Source: Bacteroidota bacterium (lineage in GTDB: Bacteria > Bacteroidota > Bacteroidia > Cytophagales > Cyclobacteriaceae). Taken from it: a stretch of DNA of 64,000 nt. Position 1 is the first letter of the stretch, and the number at the start of each line of letters is the position of its first letter. Shown here piece by piece: positions 49,977 to 58,355 of this stretch. The position numbers were made by a program, and so were the translations under genes. Under the pieces are notes generated by a model. The model ran no database searches and was not told the DNA's origin. It worked only from the letters and a program-made list of their open reading frames with translations. The stretch spans positions 1-64,000 of the forward strand of contig JACPVX010000013.1 in the NCBI GenBank assembly GCA_016191555.1, given 5' to 3'.

Positions 49977-50956
49977 TGGATCGCCCGAGGTCTTTTCTGA
50001 TTATTCAAACGGCCTTTATTGGAGATGTAATTCTGGCCACTGCTTTGATTGAGAAATTACATTCTTATTATCCGGATGTAATTATTGATTTCTTAGTACG
50101 CAAAGGAAACGAAGGTCTTCTTGCAAGTCATCCGCACTTGCGTGAGGTGATTGTTTTTGATAAGAAAAGAAAATACAGAAACCTGCTACTGATCATTCAG
50201 AAAATTCGGAGAAACCGATATGATGTGCTGATTAATGTGCAGCGCTATTCCACCACCGGACTGATCGCTGCTTTTTCCAAAGCAAAACACCGAATTGGAT
50301 TTGATAAAAACCCGCTTTCATTTTTCAACACAACAACGATAAAGCATCAAGCAAATCATATTCACGAAGTAGAACGCAATCAAAAATTGATTGAAGCATT
50401 TACGGATAAACAAGCCGCTAAACCAAAATTGTATCCAACTCAAAGTGATTGGAAGTTTGTTCAAACTTATCAGCAGGGTACGTATTATTGCATGGCTCCT
50501 ACATCGGTGTGGTTCACAAAACAATGGCCGGTTGAAAAATGGATTGAGTTGATCCAGAAAGTGCAGAAGCAAGTTGATTTTATTTATCTGCTAGGTGCAC
50601 CTTCCGATCATCATGTGTGCGAATCCATTCGCTTGGTAACAGGTTCCAGCAAGGTGGTTAATTTGGCAGGTAAGCTATCATTCCTTCAATCAACTGCTTT
50701 GATTAGCGGAGCGAAGATGAATTATGTCAATGATTCGGCCCCTATGCATCTGGCATCTTCTACCAACGCGGCTGTAACGGCTATTTATTGTTCCACCGTT
50801 CCATCTTTTGGATTCGGACCTCTATCCGATCAGTCTGTAATTATCGAAACGAAAGAAAAACTGACATGTCGTCCTTGCGGATCACATGGATTCAAAGAAT
50901 GCCCACAAGGTCATTTTAAATGCGCGTACTCCATTTCGATGGATCAATTCGCTTAA
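49976..50956 (+). CDS. Glycosyltransferase family 9 (heptosyltransferase-like)
   Basis: 326 residues, GTG start overlapping the ppa stop codon. GT9 features: LIIQTAFIGDVILATALIEK at the N-terminus, the acceptor side IDFLVRKGNEGLLASHP, the donor-binding half with APTSVWFTKQWPVEKWIELI, and the NDSAPMHLASSTNAAVTAIY motif near residue 250. Members add heptose or related sugars to the LPS core; the sugar is unknown here. Its Cys-rich end (TCRPCGSHGFKECPQGHFKC) is common in this subgroup. Confidence 0.93.
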   Translation: MDRPRSFLIIQTAFIGDVILATALIEKLHSYYPDVIIDFLVRKGNEGLLASHPHLREVIVFDKKRKYRNLLLIIQKIRRNRYDVLINVQRYSTTGLIAAFSKAKHRIGFDKNPLSFFNTTTIKHQANHIHEVERNQKLIEAFTDKQAAKPKLYPTQSDWKFVQTYQQGTYYCMAPTSVWFTKQWPVEKWIELIQKVQKQVDFIYLLGAPSDHHVCESIRLVTGSSKVVNLAGKLSFLQSTALISGAKMNYVNDSAPMHLASSTNAAVTAIYCSTVPSFGFGPLSDQSVIIETKEKLTCRPCGSHGFKECPQGHFKCAYSISMDQFA

Positions 50957-50960
50957 GCGC

Positions 50961-51527
50961 TTAGAATAAGTGAAGTTGCTGGTACACTTTGTGAATTGGT
51001 AAGCCCATCACGGTAAAGTAAGATCCATTTATTTTTTCAACACCGATCATTCCCAACCAATCTTGTGCACCATAAGCTCCTGCCTTATCAAATGGTTTGT
51101 AATGATCAACATAATATTCAATTTCCGGAAGCGTAAGAGAGGCAAAAGTAACTTCGGTACGGTCGTCAAAAACGATTTGCTTTTCTTTGCTCAACAGACA
51201 AACTGCGGTAATCACCACATGAGTTTGTCCACTTAACATTTGTAACATGCTAATTGCCTCCGCACGATCGATCGGCTTGTTTAAAATCTTCTTGCCTAAA
51301 ATCACCACAGTGTCGGAAGCAATGACAATTTCGTTTTGAAGTTCAGGTAACAAAGCTTTGGCTTTCTTTTCAGCCAGATAACTAGGCACTTGTTCCACTG
51401 GCATTTCCGATGAAAAAGATTCGTCAATATTCGGTGCGTTTACACGAAATGTAAATCCCGCTTCCTGTAACAAATATTGTCTTCGCGGTGAGCTAGAAGC
51501 GAGAATAAGCGGGTGTTTGAAATTCAT
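50961..51527 (-). CDS. maf: Maf-like nucleotide pyrophosphatase
   Basis: 188 residues from the ATG at 51527. LILASSSPRRQYLLQEAGF, the EKKAKAL block, VIASDTVVILGKKILNKP, and FDKAGAYGAQDWLGM are the diagnostic motifs. Maf proteins hydrolyse non-canonical or modified dTTP/UTP/CTP and act in cell-division control. The gene's 5' end overlaps the DUF1015 gene by 35 bp, so it belongs to the accC-DUF1015-maf run. Confidence 0.94.
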   Translation of the reverse strand: MNFKHPLILASSSPRRQYLLQEAGFTFRVNAPNIDESFSSEMPVEQVPSYLAEKKAKALLPELQNEIVIASDTVVILGKKILNKPIDRAEAISMLQMLSGQTHVVITAVCLLSKEKQIVFDDRTEVTFASLTLPEIEYYVDHYKPFDKAGAYGAQDWLGMIGVEKINGSYFTVMGLPIHKVYQQLHLF

Positions 51528-52794
51528 CTTGTTTGATAGAGCTAAATAAAAATCCACTAATGACTTTTGGATAGAAGTAGGTTGACTTTTGCGGCATCGT
51601 GTAGCCGCTGGCGCAAACCTGCTTTACTTCTTCAATGCTTACCTCCTGAGTGATAATCGCCATCTGCGCCTGATCATGCATTACCAAATTGAGGCAGGTG
51701 GAAAAATTCCGTTCGAAAGAAATGTTCTCCGAACCACGCTGGTCTTTTCCGGCAATTCCTAAAATGCGTTCGATGATAAAATAGTGCAACACTGTCAAAT
51801 CTAAATTTTTGATTTCTTGCGGAAAGTTCCAGATCATTTTGTGAATGGCTTCCGGCTTCAAACGGACTTTTAGCGCCTGATTTTTCAACACAATGCCAAA
51901 TGCCCATTTCTTACCCATGATAATTTCATTCAGGCTGTCGGCATTGTCAACAAATTTAATATCGAAGTCGTTAGCTAGTTTTTGAACGCTCTCATCATCA
52001 TTGAAATTAGGAATACCATGAATGATCCGATGAGTCGGCAAAATTCGCAAATCATCTGCCTCCGTATTCGTCAAATACATCAGGTGATAATGAAACCCTT
52101 CTTTTCCCGTAAGGCCAGAAGTGCTTTTTTCTAACCGATGTTTTAATGCCAATGAACTTTCGTATCGATGGTGACCATCCGCCAGAATAATTTTCATGGG
52201 TTCGATCACATCAATAAAACGTTGAATCACTTTCGCATCTTGAATAACAGCGAGTACATCGCGAACACCCTGATAATCTTCTGTTTCATACAATGGCACT
52301 TGCATGGCTTCGTCCATGTATTTTTCCAATTCAAAAGTAGGATCGGTAAAGAGTCCATGCGTAGGACTTGCATGCAATTCGGTTTGCTCCAACAATTCAA
52401 TCCGGTCGTTCACCGCTTTGGGAATCGTGTTCTCATGTCGAAGGATTACATTTTCTTTCCAATCGTAAGCTCGTATGTGACAAACAAAACCTTTGCGGCA
52501 ATATTCTTTGGGCGATCCGGCTAACTTAAAATATTGGTAGTACACATAGATGCCCGGTATGGCATCTTGCCGAATGACTCCTTTGCTTTTCCACTCATTC
52601 AATAATTGTTTCGCTTGCGCGGATGGATTGGATCCTTTTGGTACAGAGAGGTGAATAGAATTATACGGATTTTCATACAGCTTCTGTCGCTGTTTGTCCG
52701 ACACGACATCAAACAAAGGAGCCGTGAGCTCTTCAATCTTCGTTGCCAGACTCGAGTTGTATCGCCAAGCGCGAATGGGTTTTATTTCCGCCAT
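51493..52794 (-). CDS. DUF1015 family protein
   Basis: 433 residues with the family's IKPIRAWRYNSSLATKIEEL start, PYDVVS-equivalent LFDVVSDKQRQKLYENPYNS, ADGHHRYESSLALKH (residues near 205), and PTHRIIHG. DUF1015 proteins are cytoplasmic and near universal in anaerobes and Bacteroidota; a kinase-like role in serine metabolism has been proposed for some, but I would leave it unknown. It lies three bases after accC. Confidence 0.9.
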   Translation of the reverse strand: MAEIKPIRAWRYNSSLATKIEELTAPLFDVVSDKQRQKLYENPYNSIHLSVPKGSNPSAQAKQLLNEWKSKGVIRQDAIPGIYVYYQYFKLAGSPKEYCRKGFVCHIRAYDWKENVILRHENTIPKAVNDRIELLEQTELHASPTHGLFTDPTFELEKYMDEAMQVPLYETEDYQGVRDVLAVIQDAKVIQRFIDVIEPMKIILADGHHRYESSLALKHRLEKSTSGLTGKEGFHYHLMYLTNTEADDLRILPTHRIIHGIPNFNDDESVQKLANDFDIKFVDNADSLNEIIMGKKWAFGIVLKNQALKVRLKPEAIHKMIWNFPQEIKNLDLTVLHYFIIERILGIAGKDQRGSENISFERNFSTCLNLVMHDQAQMAIITQEVSIEEVKQVCASGYTMPQKSTYFYPKVISGFLFSSIKQDEFQTPAYSRF

Positions 52795-52797
52795 AAG

Positions 52798-54297
52798 TTA
52801 CACGCGGTTTTTCTTCCACTTACTGCTAGGGCGAGCTACAACCTGTGAAGTCGCAGAAGAACTGGCGGGAGCTGAAACAGTGACAGCTAAAGCGGCCACT
52901 ACTTTTTCTAAATCTTCATCCGCTTGCTGCTGCAGATATTCAGGCTTAAAATAGTTTTCAATAAATCGGGTATTGAAATTTCCGGATCGGAATGCTTCAT
53001 GTTTCATCACAAATGCTCCGAAGCCTAGCGTAGTGGCTACACCAGTTATTTCGTAGTCTGAAATCGCACGAACCATTTTATCCATGGCCAGTTCGCGCGT
53101 CTCGGCATACACAATCAGTTTTGCAAGCAGCGGATCATATTGCACTGGAATGGTCATGCCTTCTTCAAAGCCATCGTCTACCCGCACACCGTGGCCTTGT
53201 GGCCTGCGATAGGTTTGTAATTTTCCAATGTCTGGTAAAAAATTATTTGTTGGATCTTCTGCACACACACGCACTTCAATGGCATGCCCGTGTATCGCCA
53301 ATTGATTTTGCGTAAAAGGTAATTTCTCGCCTTCTGCAATTTTGATTTGCAGTTTAACTAAATCTAAACCGGTGATCATTTCCGTTACCGGATGTTCTAC
53401 TTGCAAGCGAGTATTCATTTCTAGGAAATAGAAACTCATGTCTTCATCTAAAATGAATTCAATCGTTCCGGCATTGTAATACTTGGCAGCCTTCGCTGCA
53501 TTCACAGCAGCTTCGCCCATTTTTTTTCGAAGCTCCGGAGTCAGCACCGGAGAAGGAGCTTCTTCTACTACTTTCTGATGTCTGCGTTGAATGGAACACT
53601 CGCGGTCAAATAAGTGCACTACATTTCCGTGTTGGTCGCCAAACACTTGAAACTCGATGTGACGAGGTTTCGCAATGTATTTTTCAATGAACACGGCTCC
53701 ATCTCCGAAGGAAGCAGTGGCTTCGCTAATGGCGCGTTCCATTTGATTTTGAAATTCGGCTTCGTTTTCTACCACCCGCATTCCTTTTCCACCGCCACCG
53801 GCACTTGCCTTTATGAGGATAGGGTAGCCAATTTTTTTAGCGATTCCTTTAGCTTCATCTACGTTAGTGATGGGTGTGCTTGTTCCCGGCACGAGTGGCA
53901 CATTGAATTTCGCTACCGCTTCTTTAGCAGCCAACTTGCTACCCATGGTGCGCATGGAATCGCCTGAAGGCCCGACAAAGATCAACCCGTTTTCTTTTAC
54001 CAGATCGGCAAAGTCTTCATTCTCTGAAAGAAATCCATACCCCGGATGAATGGCATTGGCTCCCGATTTCTTAGCGGCATCGATGATCTTATCCATGCGT
54101 AGATACGATTCAGATGAAGGTGCCGGCCCGATACAGTGGGCTTCATCGGCAAACCGAACGTGCATAGCATTGCGATCAATCTCGCTGTACACGGCCACGG
54201 TTTGAATGCCCATCTCTTTGGCGCTTCGCATAATGCGCAAAGCGATTTCGCCTCGATTGGCTACTAGTAGTTTATGGATTTTGATCGTTTCACTCAT
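52798..54297 (-). CDS. accC: Acetyl-/acyl-CoA carboxylase biotin carboxylase subunit
   Basis: 499 residues. ATP-grasp fold with LLVANRGEIALRIMRSAKEM, NAIHPGYGFLSENEDFADLV, the ATP lid KASAGGGGKGMRVV, RHIEFQVFGDQHGNVVHLFD, ECSIQRRHQKVVEEAPSP, and YFLEMNTRLQVEHPVTEMIT. A roughly 50-residue C-terminal tail (Ala/Ser-rich, ending SSKWKKNRV) extends past the usual 450-residue core. It carboxylates biotin on a carrier protein. The carrier gene is not adjacent, so a dedicated acyl-CoA carboxylase of another substrate is possible. Confidence 0.93.
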   Translation of the reverse strand: MSETIKIHKLLVANRGEIALRIMRSAKEMGIQTVAVYSEIDRNAMHVRFADEAHCIGPAPSSESYLRMDKIIDAAKKSGANAIHPGYGFLSENEDFADLVKENGLIFVGPSGDSMRTMGSKLAAKEAVAKFNVPLVPGTSTPITNVDEAKGIAKKIGYPILIKASAGGGGKGMRVVENEAEFQNQMERAISEATASFGDGAVFIEKYIAKPRHIEFQVFGDQHGNVVHLFDRECSIQRRHQKVVEEAPSPVLTPELRKKMGEAAVNAAKAAKYYNAGTIEFILDEDMSFYFLEMNTRLQVEHPVTEMITGLDLVKLQIKIAEGEKLPFTQNQLAIHGHAIEVRVCAEDPTNNFLPDIGKLQTYRRPQGHGVRVDDGFEEGMTIPVQYDPLLAKLIVYAETRELAMDKMVRAISDYEITGVATTLGFGAFVMKHEAFRSGNFNTRFIENYFKPEYLQQQADEDLEKVVAALAVTVSAPASSSATSQVVARPSSKWKKNRV

Positions 54298-54313
54298 GGT
54301 GGTTTTGCGATAA

Positions 54314-54685
54314 TTATTCGATCGTATAATCAGTGGTGTAAATAAACTGACTTTTTCCTATTTCAATGTAAAAGCGATTGAACTCTTTTATCTTTTCAAT
54401 TTCAGGCAAGTGCTTTTCAAATACTTCAATCAAATCGGAGGTGCTGCAATTTCCAAGCAATACTCGAATAAGTTTCTTGGGTGTATTGATTCCGAAGTGA
54501 AGATTCTTAAAATCCTCATCTTTTGTTATCACGATTAGATTCTGTTCGTCAGCGTGTTGGGCTATTTCAATATCTTTCGATTTGGAGCCAGTTAAAATAA
54601 AATTTACGTGCGTAGCTTCATGCCCTTGCTTCAACAAAAAATTAATCAGTCGATAAGGGATATGAACATCACAAACAAATTTCAT
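54314..54685 (-). CDS. DUF5615 PIN-like toxin
   Basis: 123 residues. The Mut7-C/DUF5615 PIN-like fold is seen in KFVCDVHIPYRLINFLLKQG (acidic residue D6) and ADEQNLIVITKDEDFKNLHF (DED-type acid cluster), the likely nuclease site. It pairs with the DUF433 gene directly upstream with two bases between, the standard antitoxin-toxin order for this family, so it is probably the RNase toxin of a toxin-antitoxin module. Confidence 0.85.
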   Translation of the reverse strand: MKFVCDVHIPYRLINFLLKQGHEATHVNFILTGSKSKDIEIAQHADEQNLIVITKDEDFKNLHFGINTPKKLIRVLLGNCSTSDLIEVFEKHLPEIEKIKEFNRFYIEIGKSQFIYTTDYTIE

Positions 54686-54687
54686 TG

Positions 54688-54918
54688 TTAGGATGCGAGT
54701 TCGTAGATAGACTTGCCTGAACTGGTGAGTTTTGCGTATTGAAGAGCAGCAAGGATGTCTTCTTTTTCTAATTCAGGATGATCCTCAATAATTTCTGTAA
54801 ATGACATCCCTGAGCCAATCAAATCCAAGATAACACCTACTGGCCATCGCATGCCTCGAATACAAGGCTTGCCAAAGCAAATGTCTGGATTAATGGTTAT
54901 TCGATTGAGATAATTCAT
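54688..54918 (-). CDS. DUF433 antitoxin
   Basis: 76 residues. The family pattern is ITINPDICFGKPCIRGMRWP followed by VGVILDLIGSGMSFTEIIED and EDILAALQYA, a compact helix-turn-helix-like fold. It is the first gene of the DUF433/DUF5615 module and should bind the PIN toxin and its own promoter. A TAACTTTG -7 box (minus strand, 54936-54943) lies 18 bases upstream. Confidence 0.87.
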   Translation of the reverse strand: MNYLNRITINPDICFGKPCIRGMRWPVGVILDLIGSGMSFTEIIEDHPELEKEDILAALQYAKLTSSGKSIYELAS

Positions 54919-55005
54919 AGGTTTAAATCCTTCTTCAAAGTTAAAAATTATTTAGCCGAATTTGTACTTAATCCATCCGGCATGTGCCTTTCCCCACAAT
55001 TTTTC

Positions 55006-55013
55006 TATTTTTG
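55006..55013 (+). promoter_or_regulatory. -7 box TATTTTTG for the SPT-like gene
   Basis: TAnnTTTG match, 28 bases before the ATG at 55042; -33 element not evident. Confidence 0.45.
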
Positions 55014-55041
55014 CGGAATTATTAACTGAATATTACTACCA

Positions 55042-56295
55042 ATGGTCGATTTATTTGAAAAACTCCGTATGGAAGAGGGCCCGCTGGCCAAGTACTCTCA
55101 TTTACCTGATGATTATTTCTTCTTTCCTAAGTTGGAAGGCGAAATAGGCCCACGCATGAAGTTTAATGGCAAAACCGTGCTTAACTGGAGTTTGAACAAC
55201 TATCTCGGCCTCGCCAACCATCCGGAAGTTCGCAAAGCAGATACAGATGCAACCGCTCAATATGGTCTTGCTTCGCCCATGGGCGCCCGCATGATGTCTG
55301 GGAACTCTGTCAATCACTTATTGTTTGAAAAGCAATTGGCGGAATTCGTGAAGAAAGAGGACGCCATGCTGTTGAATTATGGCTATCAGGGTGTTCTTTC
55401 TATCATCGATGCCATTGTCAATAGAAAAGACGTAATCGTATATGATTCAGAATCACACGCTTGTATCATTGATGGCGTTCGTTTGCATATGGGTAAGCGC
55501 TTTGTTTATCCGCACAACAATATGGAGAACCTGGAGAAACAACTTCAGCGTGCTACCAAGTTGGCTAACGAAACCGGTGGTGGTATTCTCGTAATCACAG
55601 AAGGTGTTTTCGGTATGTCTGGTAACATGGGCGATCTGAAAGGCATCGTTGAATTGAAGAAGAAATACAATTTCCGCTTGTTGGTAGATGATGCCCACGG
55701 ATTTGGAACCATGGGCCCAACCGGAGCCGGGGTAGGCGAGGAGCAAGGTGTACAAGATCAGATTGACCTTTACTTCTCTACGTTTGCCAAATCAATGGCT
55801 AGCATCGGCGCGTTTGTAGCCGGTGACAAGAAGATTTTGAAGTTCTTGCGTTATTCTGTGCGCTCTCAAATCTATGCGAAAAGCTTACCAATGCCATTGG
55901 TTGTTGGCGGAATGAAGCGACTGGAATTGGTGAAAAAACACCCAGAATTCCGCGAAAACCTGAAGAAAATCATGGCTGCCATTAAAGGTGGACTGGCTGA
56001 TCGGGGCTTTGCTATCAATAAGACACAAACTCCTCCAACGCCAGTTCTTTTCAAAGGCGGTGTGGGCGAGGCAGCTAATATGTCGATGGATTTACGCGAG
56101 AACTACGGCATTTTCTGCTCGGTGGTGATCTATCCGGTGGTACCAAAAGACGTGATTATGTTCCGAATCATCCCTACAGCATCTCATACCATGTCCGATG
56201 TAGAGGAGACCTTAACCGCGTTTTCAGCCCTAAAAACTAAGCTGGACGATGGTTTTTACAAGACAGAGGCCTTGGTTTCAGTTACTAAAGCGTAA
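55042..56295 (+). CDS. Serine palmitoyltransferase-like PLP enzyme (alpha-oxoamine synthase)
   Basis: 417 residues. Alpha-oxoamine synthase features: NNYLGLANHPEVRKA, SPMGARMMSGNSVNHLLFEK, LLVDDAHGFGTMGPTGAG, with the PLP-lysine K250 in STFAKSMASIGAF. Bacteroidota use SPT for sphingolipids or the close relative that condenses cysteate for sulfonolipids (capnine), which cannot be separated by eye. KBL or AONS are less likely because the N-terminal region matches SPT. It is followed by the histone-like gene 88 bp later. Confidence 0.88.
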   Translation: MVDLFEKLRMEEGPLAKYSHLPDDYFFFPKLEGEIGPRMKFNGKTVLNWSLNNYLGLANHPEVRKADTDATAQYGLASPMGARMMSGNSVNHLLFEKQLAEFVKKEDAMLLNYGYQGVLSIIDAIVNRKDVIVYDSESHACIIDGVRLHMGKRFVYPHNNMENLEKQLQRATKLANETGGGILVITEGVFGMSGNMGDLKGIVELKKKYNFRLLVDDAHGFGTMGPTGAGVGEEQGVQDQIDLYFSTFAKSMASIGAFVAGDKKILKFLRYSVRSQIYAKSLPMPLVVGGMKRLELVKKHPEFRENLKKIMAAIKGGLADRGFAINKTQTPPTPVLFKGGVGEAANMSMDLRENYGIFCSVVIYPVVPKDVIMFRIIPTASHTMSDVEETLTAFSALKTKLDDGFYKTEALVSVTKA

Positions 56296-56383
56296 AAAAA
56301 TGGGGTTTTTGATTGTTTTTAAAGGTTTTTAGCTAATTTGGCATAAGAATCAAACACCTCAATAAACTAAACATACCGTAACA

Positions 56384-56566
56384 ATGAAAAAATTTGAAGA
56401 ATTAAAAGCTCTTATTGCTTCACTTGAAGGAGACGCTGACAAATTTTACAACAAAGCTAATAGCGCTGCAGGAACCCGTGTAAGAAAGGGAATGCAGGAC
56501 TTAAAGAACATTGCACAAGCAATTCGTGCAGAAGTTCAAGATCTAAAGAATAAGGATGCCAAGTAA
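56384..56566 (+). CDS. Hc1-type histone H1-like protein
   Basis: 60 residues, KKFEELKALIASLEGDADKF, ANSAAGTRVRKGMQDLKNIA and QAIRAEVQDLKNKDAK. This is the compact helical Hc1 domain known from Bacteroidota, without a long basic tail; related to the chlamydial Hc1 N-terminal domain. It likely helps condense DNA. It ends at a bidirectional terminator. Confidence 0.9.
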   Translation: MKKFEELKALIASLEGDADKFYNKANSAAGTRVRKGMQDLKNIAQAIRAEVQDLKNKDAK

Positions 56567-56580
56567 TTGGATAGGAATCA

Positions 56581-56616
56581 AAAAAAAGGGACTTGCCTAA
56601 AGCAGTCCCTTTTTTT
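56581..56616. terminator. Bidirectional terminator between Hc1 and small basic gene
   Basis: AAAAAAAGGGACT pairs with AGTCCCTTTTTTT, flanking TGCCTAAAGC. It serves both converging transcripts; its end overlaps the stop codon of the small basic gene. Confidence 0.9.
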
Positions 56617-56764
56617 ATGCGCTTTTCTTAAAGCTTTCTTTGATTTTTTCGATATCAACCGCTTTCGCTACTGGTTTGAAGTTTTGAGTCTTCAACGAAG
56701 TTCTTCTGCGAGCCGCTTTGGCTTTGTCTTTGCGGTTCTTTCTTTTTAATCGGGTAACTGACAT
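56615..56764 (-). CDS. 49-residue highly basic protein
   Basis: From the ATG at 56764; a longer frame to 56878 adds a non-conserved-looking stretch and is rejected. The start SVTRLKRKNRKDKAKAARRR followed by TSLKTQNFKPVAKAVDIEKI is strongly cationic with a helical end. It might be a nucleic-acid or ribosome-associated protein; I recognise no family. Confidence 0.65.
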   Translation of the reverse strand: MSVTRLKRKNRKDKAKAARRRTSLKTQNFKPVAKAVDIEKIKESFKKSA

Positions 56765-56905
56765 GGCGTATGTTGTTAAAAACGAGCGGCAAAAATAAGC
56801 ATCATTTCGCAGAATGCAAGAAGTAATTGACAACCAGCGCCCTATTTCCGCACTTTTATGATGAAAACAGATTCCCACCTGCTGGCAACTGGTTGGCGAA
56901 AGCCT

Positions 56906-56913
56906 TAGATTTG
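56906..56913 (+). promoter_or_regulatory. -7 box TAGATTTG for hisS
   Basis: TAnnTTTG match, 13 bases before the hisS ATG, implying a very short leader. No -33 at regular distance. Confidence 0.45.
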
Positions 56914-56926
56914 GCGGTTTATTACG

Positions 56927-58309
56927 ATGGAAAAACCAACTTTACCGAAAGGCACCCGCGACTTTGGGCCCGCCCAAATGGCCAAGCGCCAGTTTATTTT
57001 CGATAACATCCGCAAAGTATTTCAAAAATACGGCTTCCAGCCCCTCGAAACGCCTGCTATGGAGAACCTTACCACCCTTACGGGGAAATATGGTGAAGAA
57101 GGAGATCAGTTGTTGTTTAAAGTTTTGAATAATGGAGACTTTTTAGCCAATGTCGATCATGAGAAACTTGCTTCTAAAAACTCGAAACTTCTAACTTTTG
57201 ATATTTCCGAAAAAGGCCTTCGCTACGATCTAACCGTTCCTTTTGCTCGCTACGTGGTGATGAATCGTCATGAGATTACGTTTCCTTTCAAGCGCTACCA
57301 AATTCAACCGGTGTGGCGTGCCGATCGACCTCAGAAAGGAAGATACCGCGAATTTTATCAGTGCGATGCCGATGTGGTGGGAACTGACTCGCTACTTTGC
57401 GAAGCGGATATTGTTCTGATGATTCAGGAAGTGTTTGGGACTTTGGGTATTCTGGATTACACGATTAAAATTAACCACCGAGCCATTCTTTCAGGTTTGG
57501 CTGAGCTAACGGGTTCGCAAAACGAATCGTCTTTGTTTGTCGCGATTGATAAGTTGGATAAGATTGGCGAAGAAAAAGTGAAAGAAGAATTGCGGTCACG
57601 CGGATTTGAAGACAAAGGCATCGATGCGGTTTTCTCCATCCTGAATTTCAAAGGAACTACCGATGAGAAAATCAATTTCTTGACTGCGCAATTTGCCAAT
57701 TCTGAAAAAGGCAAAAAAGGTTTAACCGATTTGCAGCAAGTGCTTCAACTTTTGCAAAGCTATTCTTCTACAGAATCAACCAATGCCAACGCTCATGTGG
57801 AATTTGATATTTCGCTGGCACGCGGATTGAGTTATTACACCGGCTGTATTTTCGAAGTGAAGATCAACAATGTTGCTATTGGCAGCGTGAGTGGTGGCGG
57901 TCGCTATGATAACCTGACCGGTGTCTTTGGTTTACCCGATGTGTCGGGAGTGGGGATTTCATTTGGTGTAGATCGCCTGTATGATGCGATGGAGGAACTA
58001 AAAGCTTTTCCGGAAGAGGCGCGTATTTCTTCTAAGGTAATGATCGCGCATTTTGATGAAGCTACCTTTCATTATTCGTTGGGTGTAGCCCGTCAGTTAC
58101 GAAGCCACGGAATCGCTACGGAAGTTTATCCCGATCAGGCGAAACTGAAAAAGCAACTCGATTATGCGAATAAAAAAATGATTCCGTTTGTGCTCGTGAT
58201 CGGCTCGGATGAGCAAAAGTCCGGATTATTGACATTGAAGAATATGCAAAAAGGCGAACAGCAGCAGCTTGCCATCGAAGCCATTGCCGCTACGCTCAAG
58301 AATAACTGA
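56927..58309 (+). CDS. hisS: Histidyl-tRNA synthetase
   Basis: 460 residues. Class II motifs KGTRDFGPAQMAKRQFIFD, GLRYDLTVPFARYVVMN, FKRYQIQPVWRADRPQKGRY and REFYQCDADVVG, histidine-specific GLSYYTGCIFEV, and VGISFGVDRLYDAMEEL, with a C-terminal anticodon-binding domain (SKVMIAHFDEATFHYSLGVA). Charges tRNA-His in the cytoplasm. Bacteroidota HisRS of this longer type resembles the eukaryotic form. Confidence 0.97.
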   Translation: MEKPTLPKGTRDFGPAQMAKRQFIFDNIRKVFQKYGFQPLETPAMENLTTLTGKYGEEGDQLLFKVLNNGDFLANVDHEKLASKNSKLLTFDISEKGLRYDLTVPFARYVVMNRHEITFPFKRYQIQPVWRADRPQKGRYREFYQCDADVVGTDSLLCEADIVLMIQEVFGTLGILDYTIKINHRAILSGLAELTGSQNESSLFVAIDKLDKIGEEKVKEELRSRGFEDKGIDAVFSILNFKGTTDEKINFLTAQFANSEKGKKGLTDLQQVLQLLQSYSSTESTNANAHVEFDISLARGLSYYTGCIFEVKINNVAIGSVSGGGRYDNLTGVFGLPDVSGVGISFGVDRLYDAMEELKAFPEEARISSKVMIAHFDEATFHYSLGVARQLRSHGIATEVYPDQAKLKKQLDYANKKMIPFVLVIGSDEQKSGLLTLKNMQKGEQQQLAIEAIAATLKNN

Positions 58310-58355
58310 TTCTTTCTGTATGCCAACTCCGTTATAACTTGTAATTTAGAACCAC

